A stretch of 64,000 bases of DNA, taken from the NCBI RefSeq assembly GCF_000253255.1, contig NC_015583.1:124001-188000 (forward strand). The letters are read 5' to 3'. Position numbers and translations under genes: made by a program. The notes beneath the pieces are model-generated. The model was not told the DNA's origin. It did not search any database and saw only the letters and a list, made by a program, of their open reading frames with translations. Below, piece after piece: positions 8,939-16,448 of this stretch. Within the stretch, counting starts at the first letter, position 1; the number at the start of each line of letters is the position of its first letter. This DNA comes from Novosphingobium sp. PP1Y (GTDB lineage: Bacteria; Pseudomonadota; Alphaproteobacteria; Sphingomonadales; Sphingomonadaceae).

Positions 8939-9427
8939 TTACATCTGGGGACGGCAGGGCTTCCCGTCGTACTGATGCCGGTTCAGGACGTAGGCCTTGC
9001 CGTTCCAGCGCTCTACCGGAAAACAGAAGCCCGGACCGCCGATTTCGATATCCGGCCAGCCACCCACGCCCCTGGTGGCGAGGAATGTCGGGATTCCGGT
9101 CCCGCCGGTGATGTTCTTCCAGCTGCCGTCGGCCTGCTTGCTGACGATCGTGTAGCCGGTTCCCGTCATGCCGAAGCAATAGGTGCCGCCTTCGGTGATC
9201 ACCGCTTCGGGTCGTCCATCGCCGTTGAGATCGCGCACGGTGTCGATTTGTCCGGGCGAATAACTGGGCGTGCCGGGATCGCCGCAAGCTGACCATTGAC
9301 CGCCCTGAAGCGTGAAACCGGCAGCGCGAAAAGCGGCGGCGCGGTCCTTCGCCGTCAAGTTCGCCTGGGCCAGCACCGGGGATGCAAGCAAGGCCAGGGA
9401 CACAACGAGAGCGCAACGAAGCCGCAT
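8939..9427 (-). CDS. Small exported protein of unknown function
   Basis: A 162-residue protein. The start at 9427 follows a good ribosome site (GGAGG) and begins a signal peptide (MRLRCALVVSLALLASPVLAQA). The open frame extends 39 codons upstream without a plausible signal, so the shorter start is preferred. The mature part contains DLNGDGRPEAVITEG, an FG-GAP/calcium-loop-like motif (DxNxDGxxD), with FCFPVERWNGKAYVLNRHQYDGKPC near the C-terminus. Four cysteines (CGDPG, TYCFG, GFCFP, KPC) could form disulfides. It is probably a periplasmic protein found in sphingomonads; no activity can be assigned. Confidence 0.75.
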   Translation of the reverse strand: MRLRCALVVSLALLASPVLAQANLTAKDRAAAFRAAGFTLQGGQWSACGDPGTPSYSPGQIDTVRDLNGDGRPEAVITEGGTYCFGMTGTGYTIVSKQADGSWKNITGGTGIPTFLATRGVGGWPDIEIGGPGFCFPVERWNGKAYVLNRHQYDGKPCRPQM

Positions 9428-9562
9428 GTCATCCTCCACGAACGCTGCACTGTGCCCATAGCACGCTGACGCATGCGAGCAGAAGCGCTTCTCTATGGGT
9501 AGCGACCGACGCGACCCGCTTAGCCGGAGAGCATCGAAAAGCACCAGTGCCGAAGAGCTGCC

Positions 9563-10282
9563 TCAATCGGAATGCACGACGCGGAACACCGCGCCGGATC
9601 CGGCGTCGCGCACCAGGTCGACGCCGGTGCCGTCCCAATGATAGTCGAGATGACGGCCCTGAACGGGCTCGAAAGCGCCATCGGGGTAGAACAGGGCAGC
9701 GCATTGTCCGCCGCGATGCCGGATACTGGGATAGACGATGCCATCGGAACCAGCGGCCCTGAGCGTGGCCGCGAGGGCTTGCGACGCGGCATAACTGTCG
9801 GGATCGAGCGCGCGTTTGTCTGCGGCGCTGTCCCTCATGTCATGCAAGTCGGCGCCGACCGACAGGACGATCTCCCGGAACTGCGAGGTCCAGCCCGGCG
9901 CTTCGGCCGTGCGGGCCATGAAGCGGGCATGGTGATGGATCGTCTCGAACAGCGCTGTTTCGAACCCATTGCCGACATAGAGTACGCCGTAGCTGCCATC
10001 GGTAAAGCGACTGGGCCGGTCGGTGCTGACGTGGGTGAAGGGTGCCATCAGGTAGGACGCGCCGTTTCCGCCGACCCGGCGTTCGACCGGCACCAGATCG
10101 AGATTGCCGATCGTCGTCATGATGCGCGGATTGGTCTTCTGCTCCGCCGAGATCAGCAGCGGCCAGTCTGCAGGGTCGGCAATATCCTCGAACAGATCGA
10201 TCGGCGGGTAGGTACTGCGGATGATCCGGACCGCATCTTTCCACTCGACCCGGCTAACCTGCAGAGCCTCGGGCCCGGTCAC
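9563..10282 (-). CDS. RES-domain toxin
   Basis: A 239-residue RES-family protein. RES toxins act in the cytoplasm on NAD+ (glycohydrolase, or ADP-ribosylation of a target). Motifs fit the family: SRFTDGSYGVLYVGNGFETALFETIHHHA around residues 91-119 holds the conserved Arg, Tyr and Glu, and YPSIRHRGGQCAALF near the C-terminus holds the conserved Ser. The start is taken as GTG 10282, which overlaps the upstream antitoxin stop by GTGA. The open frame runs to 10582, but only across the antitoxin in another frame. A partner antitoxin gene directly upstream completes a type II pair. Confidence 0.88.
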   Translation of the reverse strand: MTGPEALQVSRVEWKDAVRIIRSTYPPIDLFEDIADPADWPLLISAEQKTNPRIMTTIGNLDLVPVERRVGGNGASYLMAPFTHVSTDRPSRFTDGSYGVLYVGNGFETALFETIHHHARFMARTAEAPGWTSQFREIVLSVGADLHDMRDSAADKRALDPDSYAASQALAATLRAAGSDGIVYPSIRHRGGQCAALFYPDGAFEPVQGRHLDYHWDGTGVDLVRDAGSGAVFRVVHSD

Positions 10283-10692
10283 CAGGCGCCGCGTTCGGCA
10301 TCGAGATAGCGGCGCACCCGCATGAGATCGGTCAGCTCTCCGCCAAGCATGATATCGAGCGCACTCGCACCGGCAAAAGCGGCGTTGTCCGCCTTGATCC
10401 AGGCATAACCGCGCCGGGCTTCGGAAAAGATGATTCGCAGCGCTTTGTGTATCCCCATCAGGTTCGAAAGCCGTGCCGCCCCGTCGCGCGAGATGCGTCC
10501 GGGCCCTTCGGCCTTCCAGCGCCGATAAGTGCGTACGGGCATGTCGAGCAGCGTCGCTGCCTGCTCGTCGGTCAGGTCCCATCTGGCGAACAGGTTCAAC
10601 ACGGCACGGAACATCGCCGCGGCCTCGTTCTGGGTCACCGGGTCGGGCCGGAAGACCCCGGGGGCTGTATCAATGGGTTCCAGAGCCAGCAT
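10279..10692 (-). CDS. Xre/MbcA/ParS-type antitoxin of the RES toxin
   Basis: A 137-residue antitoxin. The N-terminal half is helical with a helix-turn-helix-like segment (LTDEQAATLLDMPVRTYRRWKAEG). The C-terminal DUF2384 half contains LSNLMGIHKALRIIF and YAWIKADNAAFAGASALDIMLGGELTDLMRVRRYLDAERG. That tail blocks the toxin's NAD site in characterised ParST/MbcTA pairs. A GGAGAA ribosome site precedes the ATG at 10692. It lies first in the operon and overlaps the toxin start by 4 bp. Such antitoxins usually repress their own promoter; palindromes at 10704-10740 are candidate sites. Confidence 0.9.
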   Translation of the reverse strand: MLALEPIDTAPGVFRPDPVTQNEAAAMFRAVLNLFARWDLTDEQAATLLDMPVRTYRRWKAEGPGRISRDGAARLSNLMGIHKALRIIFSEARRGYAWIKADNAAFAGASALDIMLGGELTDLMRVRRYLDAERGAW

Positions 10693-10703
10693 GGCAGTTC
10701 TCC

Positions 10704-10740
10704 ATATGGCACCATATAGTCGATTCTATGCCAAATGGCA
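10704..10740. promoter_or_regulatory. Two palindromes, candidate operators of the RES/Xre pair
   Basis: ATATGG (10704-10709) and CCATAT (10712-10717) form a perfect 6-bp inverted repeat with a 2-base spacer, starting 12 bp upstream of the antitoxin ATG. A second perfect repeat, TGCCA (10729-10733) and TGGCA (10736-10740), follows about 24 bp away, centre to centre. Both contain the half-site ATGGCA. The position within the antitoxin promoter fits autoregulation. Binding is inferred, not shown. Confidence 0.5.
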
Positions 10741-10859
10741 ATATTGCAGGCGCCTGGCTTCAGCGCTCTCAGGTTTTGCCCTCACAAGACTGAAGGATCT
10801 TGTTCAAACCGAGCCTGTCGATCGCCGTGGCGAAGGACTGCACCGGCGAGTGAAGCCGT

Positions 10860-11489
10860 TCAGCTATCCAACAATCTCAGAGCCTGCCCCACCAGAGCTT
10901 CCGCGAGCTCTTCACGATCCGGCTCAGGTTCCGGCGTGCGAATCATCGAGCGGTTGGTCTGCAATGCAAAGCCGAACACCGCACACCATAACGTTGCGCA
11001 GCGAATGCTGCGTTCCCGGTCCGAAAGATCGGGCGCCACGGCCATCATGAGCTCATGCAGGCGCCGAAATCCGAGATCCTGCACTTCCTGGATCTCTGGC
11101 GCGAGCCCCTCGCGCACAAGCTCGCTTTCGTACATCAGGGCAAAGATGCGCCGGTTGCCGGAAGCAAAACGCAGGAAATTCAGCAACTGGCCACGCAGGT
11201 TTTCGCGCGGATCAGTGTTGTCCACGCCTATGTGCGCATCCGCGAACATGGAGTGGTAACCGTCGACAGCCACTGCCAGCAGAAGGGCGCGCCGATCCGG
11301 AAAATGGTGGTAGGGCGCAGCGGAACTGACCCCGATCTCTTCAGCAAGGCGCCGCATCGACAGGTTTTCGTAGCCTTCGCGCACGATGAAGGCCTTGGCC
11401 GCATCCAGCAGCTCCTGCCGCAAATCTTCGCGGTGGTACGGTTTGCCTCTTCTTTTTCCGGGCGTTCGCTTCGTTGCCATGTTGCTCAT
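10860..11489 (-). CDS. TetR family transcriptional regulator
   Basis: A 209-residue TetR-type protein. The N-terminal helix-turn-helix is LSMRRLAEEIGVSSAAPYHHFPDRRALLLAV; the rest is an alpha-helical ligand-binding domain of the WHG type (FALMYESELVREG, TLWCAVFGFALQTNRSM). The ATG at 11489 (MSNMATKRTPG) is preferred over the longer frame beginning at 11540, and ATG 11480 is equally possible; neither has a strong ribosome site. It is divergent from the TIM-barrel/DUF6379 operon and shares a promoter containing repeated CGCTTAA boxes. It probably represses that operon until a glycoside or aglycone ligand is present. Confidence 0.85.
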   Translation of the reverse strand: MSNMATKRTPGKRRGKPYHREDLRQELLDAAKAFIVREGYENLSMRRLAEEIGVSSAAPYHHFPDRRALLLAVAVDGYHSMFADAHIGVDNTDPRENLRGQLLNFLRFASGNRRIFALMYESELVREGLAPEIQEVQDLGFRRLHELMMAVAPDLSDRERSIRCATLWCAVFGFALQTNRSMIRTPEPEPDREELAEALVGQALRLLDS

Positions 11490-11537
11490 GTGCGGCGTTA
11501 CGTACCCGTTAGCAAGCCTGAAGACACTTATAACTAG

Positions 11538-11602
11538 CACCGCTTAATTTATGGCTTGCGGACCAAATTAACATCGCTTAAATGGTGGCCAACTAAGCGG
11601 TG
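11538..11602. promoter_or_regulatory. Repeated CGCTTAA boxes in the tetR/deglycosidase-like divergent promoter
   Basis: CACCGCTTA at 11538-11546 is the exact reverse complement of TAAGCGGTG at 11594-11602. A third copy of the core, CGCTTAA, sits at 11575-11581. The boxes lie between the regulator start and the GTG start of the operon at 11637, where repressor sites are expected. The 56-bp spacing between the outer boxes is long for one dimer, so two or three separate half- or full sites, or a DNA loop, are possible. Confidence 0.5.
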
Positions 11603-11636
11603 ATTAAAACAATTCCGCATCAGGGGGAGAATACCT

Positions 11637-12569
11637 GTGACAGGCTTCCGGTACGGCGTTTCACTGTACAGCTATACCGACGACTTCGGCACCGTCATGA
11701 CGCTGGACGACGCGTTCGATCATGTGGCGGACACCGGGGCGACGGGTATCGAGATCCTGGGCGAGACGAGCGTGCCGCTCTATCCCGAACCGCCTGCCGC
11801 ATGGCTCGACCACTGGTTCGCACAGCTCGATCGCTACAAACTCGAGCCGACCAACTTTGCCTGCTGGGTCGACACGCGCATCCAGATCGACCGCAACATG
11901 AACGTCGAGGAAGGCGCCGCCCAGATCGCTCAGGACCTGCGCCTGGCCCACCGCCTCGGCTTCAAGTTCATCCGCCCCAAGTTCGGCGTGATTGACCACG
12001 AACTGACACCCGATCCGATCTGGGAAGGTGCAGTCGAGCGCAATCTCGATCTGGCGCAGCAGCTCGATCTGGTGATCCTGCCCGAGATCCATTCGCCCAC
12101 CCCGATCCGCCACCCGGTGACCGACGCCTATGTCAACTTCATCGAGCGCACGGGGACGCAGCACTTCGGCCTGATGATCGATACCGGCATTTTCCAGGAT
12201 CGTCCGATCGACAAATGGGGCGGAGGCGAGACCGATGAAATCAAGAAGGGCGCGCTGAGCTTTCTCAACGGCATCAAGGTGCCGGTCGAGCATCTCGAGG
12301 ACGTGATCCAGTACGTGCCGTTCATCCAGGCCAAGTTCCACCACATCGATGAAACGCTGCACGACCACCAGATCCCGTGGGAGCGCATTGTACCGATGCT
12401 CAAGAAGCTGGGCTACTCGGGCTATCTTTCGAGCGAGTACGAGGGCGAGCGCGCGCCATGGGTGGCGATAGAGCAGGTGCGCCGCCAGCACGCACTGATC
12501 CGCCAACTCGAAGAGGAATACGATGCGTCTCATCCGGGGATGGCTCAAGGGGGGACGGCCAATGCTTGA
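11637..12569 (+). CDS. Xylose-isomerase-like TIM-barrel protein, candidate C-deglycosidase large subunit
   Basis: A 310-residue sugar phosphate isomerase/epimerase-fold protein. Predicted metal ligands typical of the fold are E150 (ILPEIH), D182 (MIDTG), H235/H236 (KFHHID) and E267 (LSSEYEG). The start is GTG 11637, after the AGGGGGA ribosome site. The next gene overlaps its end by 8 bp and encodes a DUF6379-like protein. This large/small pair is the arrangement of DgpB-DgpC and CarB-CarC enzymes, which cleave C-glycosidic bonds of 3-keto-glycosides. Function is therefore inferred from partner and fold. It could instead be a keto-sugar isomerase. There is no signal peptide, so it is cytoplasmic. 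Confidence 0.8.
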   Translation: MTGFRYGVSLYSYTDDFGTVMTLDDAFDHVADTGATGIEILGETSVPLYPEPPAAWLDHWFAQLDRYKLEPTNFACWVDTRIQIDRNMNVEEGAAQIAQDLRLAHRLGFKFIRPKFGVIDHELTPDPIWEGAVERNLDLAQQLDLVILPEIHSPTPIRHPVTDAYVNFIERTGTQHFGLMIDTGIFQDRPIDKWGGGETDEIKKGALSFLNGIKVPVEHLEDVIQYVPFIQAKFHHIDETLHDHQIPWERIVPMLKKLGYSGYLSSEYEGERAPWVAIEQVRRQHALIRQLEEEYDASHPGMAQGGTANA

Positions 12570-12966
12570 ACGCACACATATCCAAAGCACCGGTTTTCGT
12601 AACATCGGCCCCGAAGGCGCACGCACCGGTTTCGAATTGCGCATCCGTCAAGCCAACTATCGCTCGTCCCGTCTCAGCCTGATCGAAGGCGTAGACATCA
12701 CGGTCGACGGGGTTCTCTACCCTGCCGCACACAACCGCTTTCGCCTCGGCGACAGGGAATACACGCGCAGCGAGCTGAACGAGGCGACCGAGACGCGGCT
12801 CTACGTCGGCGACTATTTCACAGTCGTCGTTCCCAAGGCAGGTGGGCTGACGCGCGGCGTGCATCTCGTCGGTAGCGCGATAAGCTACCGCCACCCCTAT
12901 TTTCCGCCTGAATTCCAGCCCGCTATCGCGCGAAACGAGCGCCACGCAACGATTATCCTGTCCTGA
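12562..12966 (+). CDS. DUF6379-like small protein, candidate C-deglycosidase beta subunit
   Basis: A 134-residue beta-rich protein. The pattern is STGFRNIGPEGARTGFELRIR, then YRSSRLSLIEGVDITVDG, HNRFRLGDREYTRSELNEATETR and VVVPKAGGLTRGVH. It matches the small DUF6379 subunit that packs on the TIM-barrel partner in bacterial C-glycoside deglycosidases. The ATG at 12562 lies inside the previous gene (8-bp overlap), which favours 1:1 synthesis. An earlier in-frame ATG at 12523 would add 13 unrelated residues and is disfavoured. Family assignment rests on remembered sequence pattern and gene pairing, so it should be treated as a strong hypothesis. Confidence 0.72.
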   Translation: MLERTHIQSTGFRNIGPEGARTGFELRIRQANYRSSRLSLIEGVDITVDGVLYPAAHNRFRLGDREYTRSELNEATETRLYVGDYFTVVVPKAGGLTRGVHLVGSAISYRHPYFPPEFQPAIARNERHATIILS

Positions 12967-13054
12967 ACCGGAAGGGTCCCTGGGCACGACGCCGGATGCG
13001 CGGACCGGCAACAAATACACAAATCCGCGAGAATTTTTCTGGGAGGACAAACAT

Positions 13055-15433
13055 ATGAACATGAGAAGCAGGAATAGGCTTATACTGTCCGCATCGGTTG
13101 CCGCCATGGCACTGTTTGCATCGGCACCTGCCCTTGCACAGACTGCCGATGAGCAGGCCTCGGGAGAGGCTTCGACACCTGGCGAAATCATCGTCACTGC
13201 GCAGCGCCGAAGCGAAAATGTACTCAAGGTTCCCGTCAGCGTGACCGTCGTCGGTGCCGAGCAGTTGACCCAACGCGGCGCGAACGACCTTACCGCCGTC
13301 ACCAAGCTTGCGCCGAGCCTTCAGGTCCAGCAGGACAACACCTTCTCGGTGCGCGGGGTCGGTACGGCCACATTCTCGAACACGGTTGAAGCCAGCGTCT
13401 CGCAGGTGATCGATGAAGTCGTCCTCGGCAATCGCGAATTCGCAGCAAACGCATTCTACGACATCGCGCGCGTTGAAGTGCTGAACGGGCCGCAAGGCCT
13501 GCTGTTCGGCAAGAATGCCTCGGCCGGCCTCGTCAACATCACCACCAACAAGCCGAAGCTTGGTGAGATGACGTTTAGCGCCGATGGGGAACTGGTCCAG
13601 CGCGCGCGCCCCGGCAATGACGGCACTGGCTTCCAGATCCGTTCCACTGCCAACGTGCCGGTGGGTGAGAACGCCGCCCTGCGCCTGAACTTCATTTACA
13701 GCGATCAGGACCCGATCACGGTTTCGCAGGTCAACCCGGCCGTCCGCAACGACCTGAGCCTGGAGAACCTGGGCGTGCGCGCCAAGTTCCTGTACGAGCC
13801 GAGCGACACCCTCTCGGTCTACGTGATCGGCGACTACAACCGTCAGCGCGGCATTACCGGCAGGTACGACATCACTTTCCGTGAGTTCGGCCCCGGCAGC
13901 CAGTATCCCGATCGCGGCCTGGTCGCCGGCCCCGAAAACTTCACTTTTGCGGCCGAGGCACCGAACTACCGCGACAGCGATACGGGCGGTCTCCAGGCGA
14001 ATATCAACCTTGCGCTGGGCAATGGCATGGACCTGACCAGCATCACCGCGTGGAAGCAGGCCAAGACCGACTTCCAGTTCGACTCCGACCAGACGCCGTT
14101 CAACTTCTTCAGCTACAATTCTTCGAACCAGAAGTACGACCAGTTCTCACAGGAACTGCGCCTTGCCCTGCCTAGCGAAAGCGTCCTTTCCGGCCAGTTT
14201 GGGCTCTATTATTACCGGTCTGTCGGAAACACCGCCGGCTTCCGCGGCGGTAACAACGGCCTGCCCGATTTCGTCGCTGTGGGCTTTCCGTTCTGCGTCG
14301 GCGCGACCGTCACTGCAGGACCGCCACCCGCGTGCAACGTGAGCAATGCCTCGTTCCTCGGGCAGGACTACCAATACCGGCTGGTGAACAATAGCTACGC
14401 CGGTTTCGGCCAGTTGAGCTACCAGCTGACCGATGCGTTCAAGCTGACTGCCGGCGCTCGCCTGACCTACGAAAAGGCGCAGATCGACCTGAGCGAGAAC
14501 TTCGGCCAGTACTTCGTAACGTTGGGCGTGCCGAGCAATGTCACCAAGCAGTCCACCGACGCGACGGACCTCAGCTACAGGGTCGGGTTCGACTGGCAGG
14601 CGACGCCGGACCTCATGGTCTATGGTTTCTACGGAGAAGGCTTCAAGGGGCCGGGCTTCTCGAACACGGCACCTGCCCCCAACGCGGATCTGGCCGTGCG
14701 CCCAGAGATCTCTCGCGGCGGCGAGCTGGGCATCAAGGGCAAGGCGCTGGATGGCGCGCTGACGTTCAGCCTCTCGGCCTTCTACACGAAGTTCTATGAC
14801 TTGCAGGTCCAGGCCTTCGTGCAGTCACTGCGCACTTTCGTGCTCGGCAATGCCGCAACCGCAACGACCAAGGGCCTGGACTTCTCGTTCCAGGCGCGGC
14901 CTTTCGAGGGACTGACGCTCTCGGGTTCGGCAGCCTATGCCGATGCGACCTTCGACGATTACCCCGGCGCCCAGTGCTATCCGACACAGACGACCGACGG
15001 CTGCAAGGCCGACGTCAACTCGTCGCTGCCGGACTTCGTCGGCACGTTCAACGCCAAGGGCTACCAGCTGCCTCTGTCCTCGAAGTTCACCGCCACTCTC
15101 GGCGCTGAATATGCAGCGCCGATCTCGGACGCGCTCGAGGCGCAGTTCGGGCTCGGCTACTACCACCGCTCGCCGCAGTCGGCGGGGATCGGTGCGCCGT
15201 TCACGATCCCCACCTGGGACACGATCGACCTGCGCGCCGGCATCAAGGCCGAGAACTGGAACATCAGCCTGTTCTGCAAGAACTGCACGAACGAGATTCG
15301 CCCGATCTCGATCGGGTCTGACGGCGGCGATGCCAACCCCATCGGTACGGCGCCGCCAGTGCTGACGCTCAACCAGCGCTTCAGCTTCGATTCCGTGCGC
15401 ACGATCGGTGTGCGTGCCGGTATCAACTTCTGA
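13055..15433 (+). CDS. TonB-dependent receptor
   Basis: A 792-residue receptor with ribosome site GGGAGG and a signal peptide ending APALAQ. The plug begins GEIIVTAQRRSENVLKVPVSVTVV, which is typical of the large sphingomonad receptors for aromatic or glycosidic compounds. FGKNASAGLVNITTNKP is also in the plug, and the barrel ends IGVRAGINF. Cysteine pairs in barrel loops (FCVGATVTAGPPPACN; CYPTQTTDGC; CKNCTN) may be disulfides. It lies 88 bp after the DUF6379 gene and is followed by a hairpin. It is probably the uptake step for the glycoside processed by the flanking enzymes. Confidence 0.95.
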   Translation: MNMRSRNRLILSASVAAMALFASAPALAQTADEQASGEASTPGEIIVTAQRRSENVLKVPVSVTVVGAEQLTQRGANDLTAVTKLAPSLQVQQDNTFSVRGVGTATFSNTVEASVSQVIDEVVLGNREFAANAFYDIARVEVLNGPQGLLFGKNASAGLVNITTNKPKLGEMTFSADGELVQRARPGNDGTGFQIRSTANVPVGENAALRLNFIYSDQDPITVSQVNPAVRNDLSLENLGVRAKFLYEPSDTLSVYVIGDYNRQRGITGRYDITFREFGPGSQYPDRGLVAGPENFTFAAEAPNYRDSDTGGLQANINLALGNGMDLTSITAWKQAKTDFQFDSDQTPFNFFSYNSSNQKYDQFSQELRLALPSESVLSGQFGLYYYRSVGNTAGFRGGNNGLPDFVAVGFPFCVGATVTAGPPPACNVSNASFLGQDYQYRLVNNSYAGFGQLSYQLTDAFKLTAGARLTYEKAQIDLSENFGQYFVTLGVPSNVTKQSTDATDLSYRVGFDWQATPDLMVYGFYGEGFKGPGFSNTAPAPNADLAVRPEISRGGELGIKGKALDGALTFSLSAFYTKFYDLQVQAFVQSLRTFVLGNAATATTKGLDFSFQARPFEGLTLSGSAAYADATFDDYPGAQCYPTQTTDGCKADVNSSLPDFVGTFNAKGYQLPLSSKFTATLGAEYAAPISDALEAQFGLGYYHRSPQSAGIGAPFTIPTWDTIDLRAGIKAENWNISLFCKNCTNEIRPISIGSDGGDANPIGTAPPVLTLNQRFSFDSVRTIGVRAGINF

Positions 15434-15440
15434 TGCGACA

Positions 15441-15468
15441 AGGGCCGCCGCCCGATGGTGGCGGCCCT
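15441..15468 (+). terminator. Hairpin after the TonB receptor gene
   Basis: AGGGCCGCC (15441-15449) pairs perfectly with GGCGGCCCT (15460-15468) around a 10-base loop, starting 8 bp after the receptor stop codon. No U-rich tail follows, so termination may be partial, leaving the esterase and GH1 genes expressed at a lower level. Confidence 0.6.
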
Positions 15469-15528
15469 TATCACTCCGTATCCGGCCGGGCCCGGAGCGC
15501 GGCTGACCCTACGAGCAGGATGATAGTC

Positions 15529-16446
15529 ATGGCCTTACCCGCACTTCGCAGCCCGTTTCTGACTCTCGGGTTGCTCCTGATTGCGGCCGGCTCGCCCGCC
15601 GCAGCGCAGACGGGCATTTCCACCGAAACGGTTGCTGCACCGGCGCAGCCGAACACCATCGTTCTGCAAACCGCGGAAAAGGTCGACCGCGAGATCTGGC
15701 ATATGAGCGAAAGCGGCCGCTATGCCGTGCGCAACGTGACAAGGCCGACGTTGACTGCTTTCAGGCCCGTGGGCCAGCCTTCGCCTGCATCCGTGATCAT
15801 TGCACCGGGGGGCGCCTTTCTTGGTCTCGAGATGGACAAGGAAGGTTGGGAAGTGGCGCGTTGGTTCGCCAATCGTGGCGTAACCGCCTTCGTCCTCAAA
15901 TACCGCACGCTACCCACACCGCCCGACCAGAAAGTCTTCGTCGCGGAGCTGGACAAGCTGATCGCCGGGGAAAAGAGCACCTTGGCCCCACCGTCTGACA
16001 CGCCCGCAAAGGCACTGGCCGATGGCCTTGCGGCGCTGCGTTATGTGCGCACTAACGCTGCGGAATACGGCATTGACCCGCAGCGCGTCGGCTTCATGGG
16101 CTTTTCTGCGGGAGGTTTCCTCTCGCGCAGCGTCGTTGAAAAGGGCGGTGAGGACCGGCCGGACTTCGTGGCGCCAATCTATCCCAATATGGCTGCGATG
16201 AATGTACCCGCCGATGCGCCACCCATGTTCGTGGCGATTGCTGCCGATGACTTCCTGCTTGCCCGTCAGGACGGTCTACCACTTCTGGAAAGCTATCGCG
16301 CCGCCGGAAAATCGATCGAGCTCCATCTCTATTCGAAAGGAGGTCACGGTTTCGGTGCCGGTCCGGTTGGATCGCCCGAGGAAGGATGGCTGGATCTGAT
16401 GTATCGATGGATGCGCACCCAGGGAATGTTGAGCAAGGACAAGTGA
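15529..16446 (+). CDS. Exported alpha/beta-hydrolase, probable carbohydrate esterase
   Basis: A 305-residue serine hydrolase with a signal peptide (MALPALRSPFLTLGLLLIAAGSPAAAQ). The nucleophile is S193 in GFMGFSAGG, APGGAF at 92-97 supplies the oxyanion hole, and GGHGF carries the catalytic His. It resembles acetyl-xylan-esterase-like members of the BD-FAE/dienelactone hydrolase group. It probably removes acyl groups from an imported glycoside in the periplasm. The ATG at 15529 is chosen because AGGA lies 8 bases upstream and the signal peptide begins there; in-frame starts at 15520 and 15433 are less likely. The GH1 gene follows after 2 bp. Confidence 0.82.
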   Translation: MALPALRSPFLTLGLLLIAAGSPAAAQTGISTETVAAPAQPNTIVLQTAEKVDREIWHMSESGRYAVRNVTRPTLTAFRPVGQPSPASVIIAPGGAFLGLEMDKEGWEVARWFANRGVTAFVLKYRTLPTPPDQKVFVAELDKLIAGEKSTLAPPSDTPAKALADGLAALRYVRTNAAEYGIDPQRVGFMGFSAGGFLSRSVVEKGGEDRPDFVAPIYPNMAAMNVPADAPPMFVAIAADDFLLARQDGLPLLESYRAAGKSIELHLYSKGGHGFGAGPVGSPEEGWLDLMYRWMRTQGMLSKDK

Positions 16447-16448
16447 AT

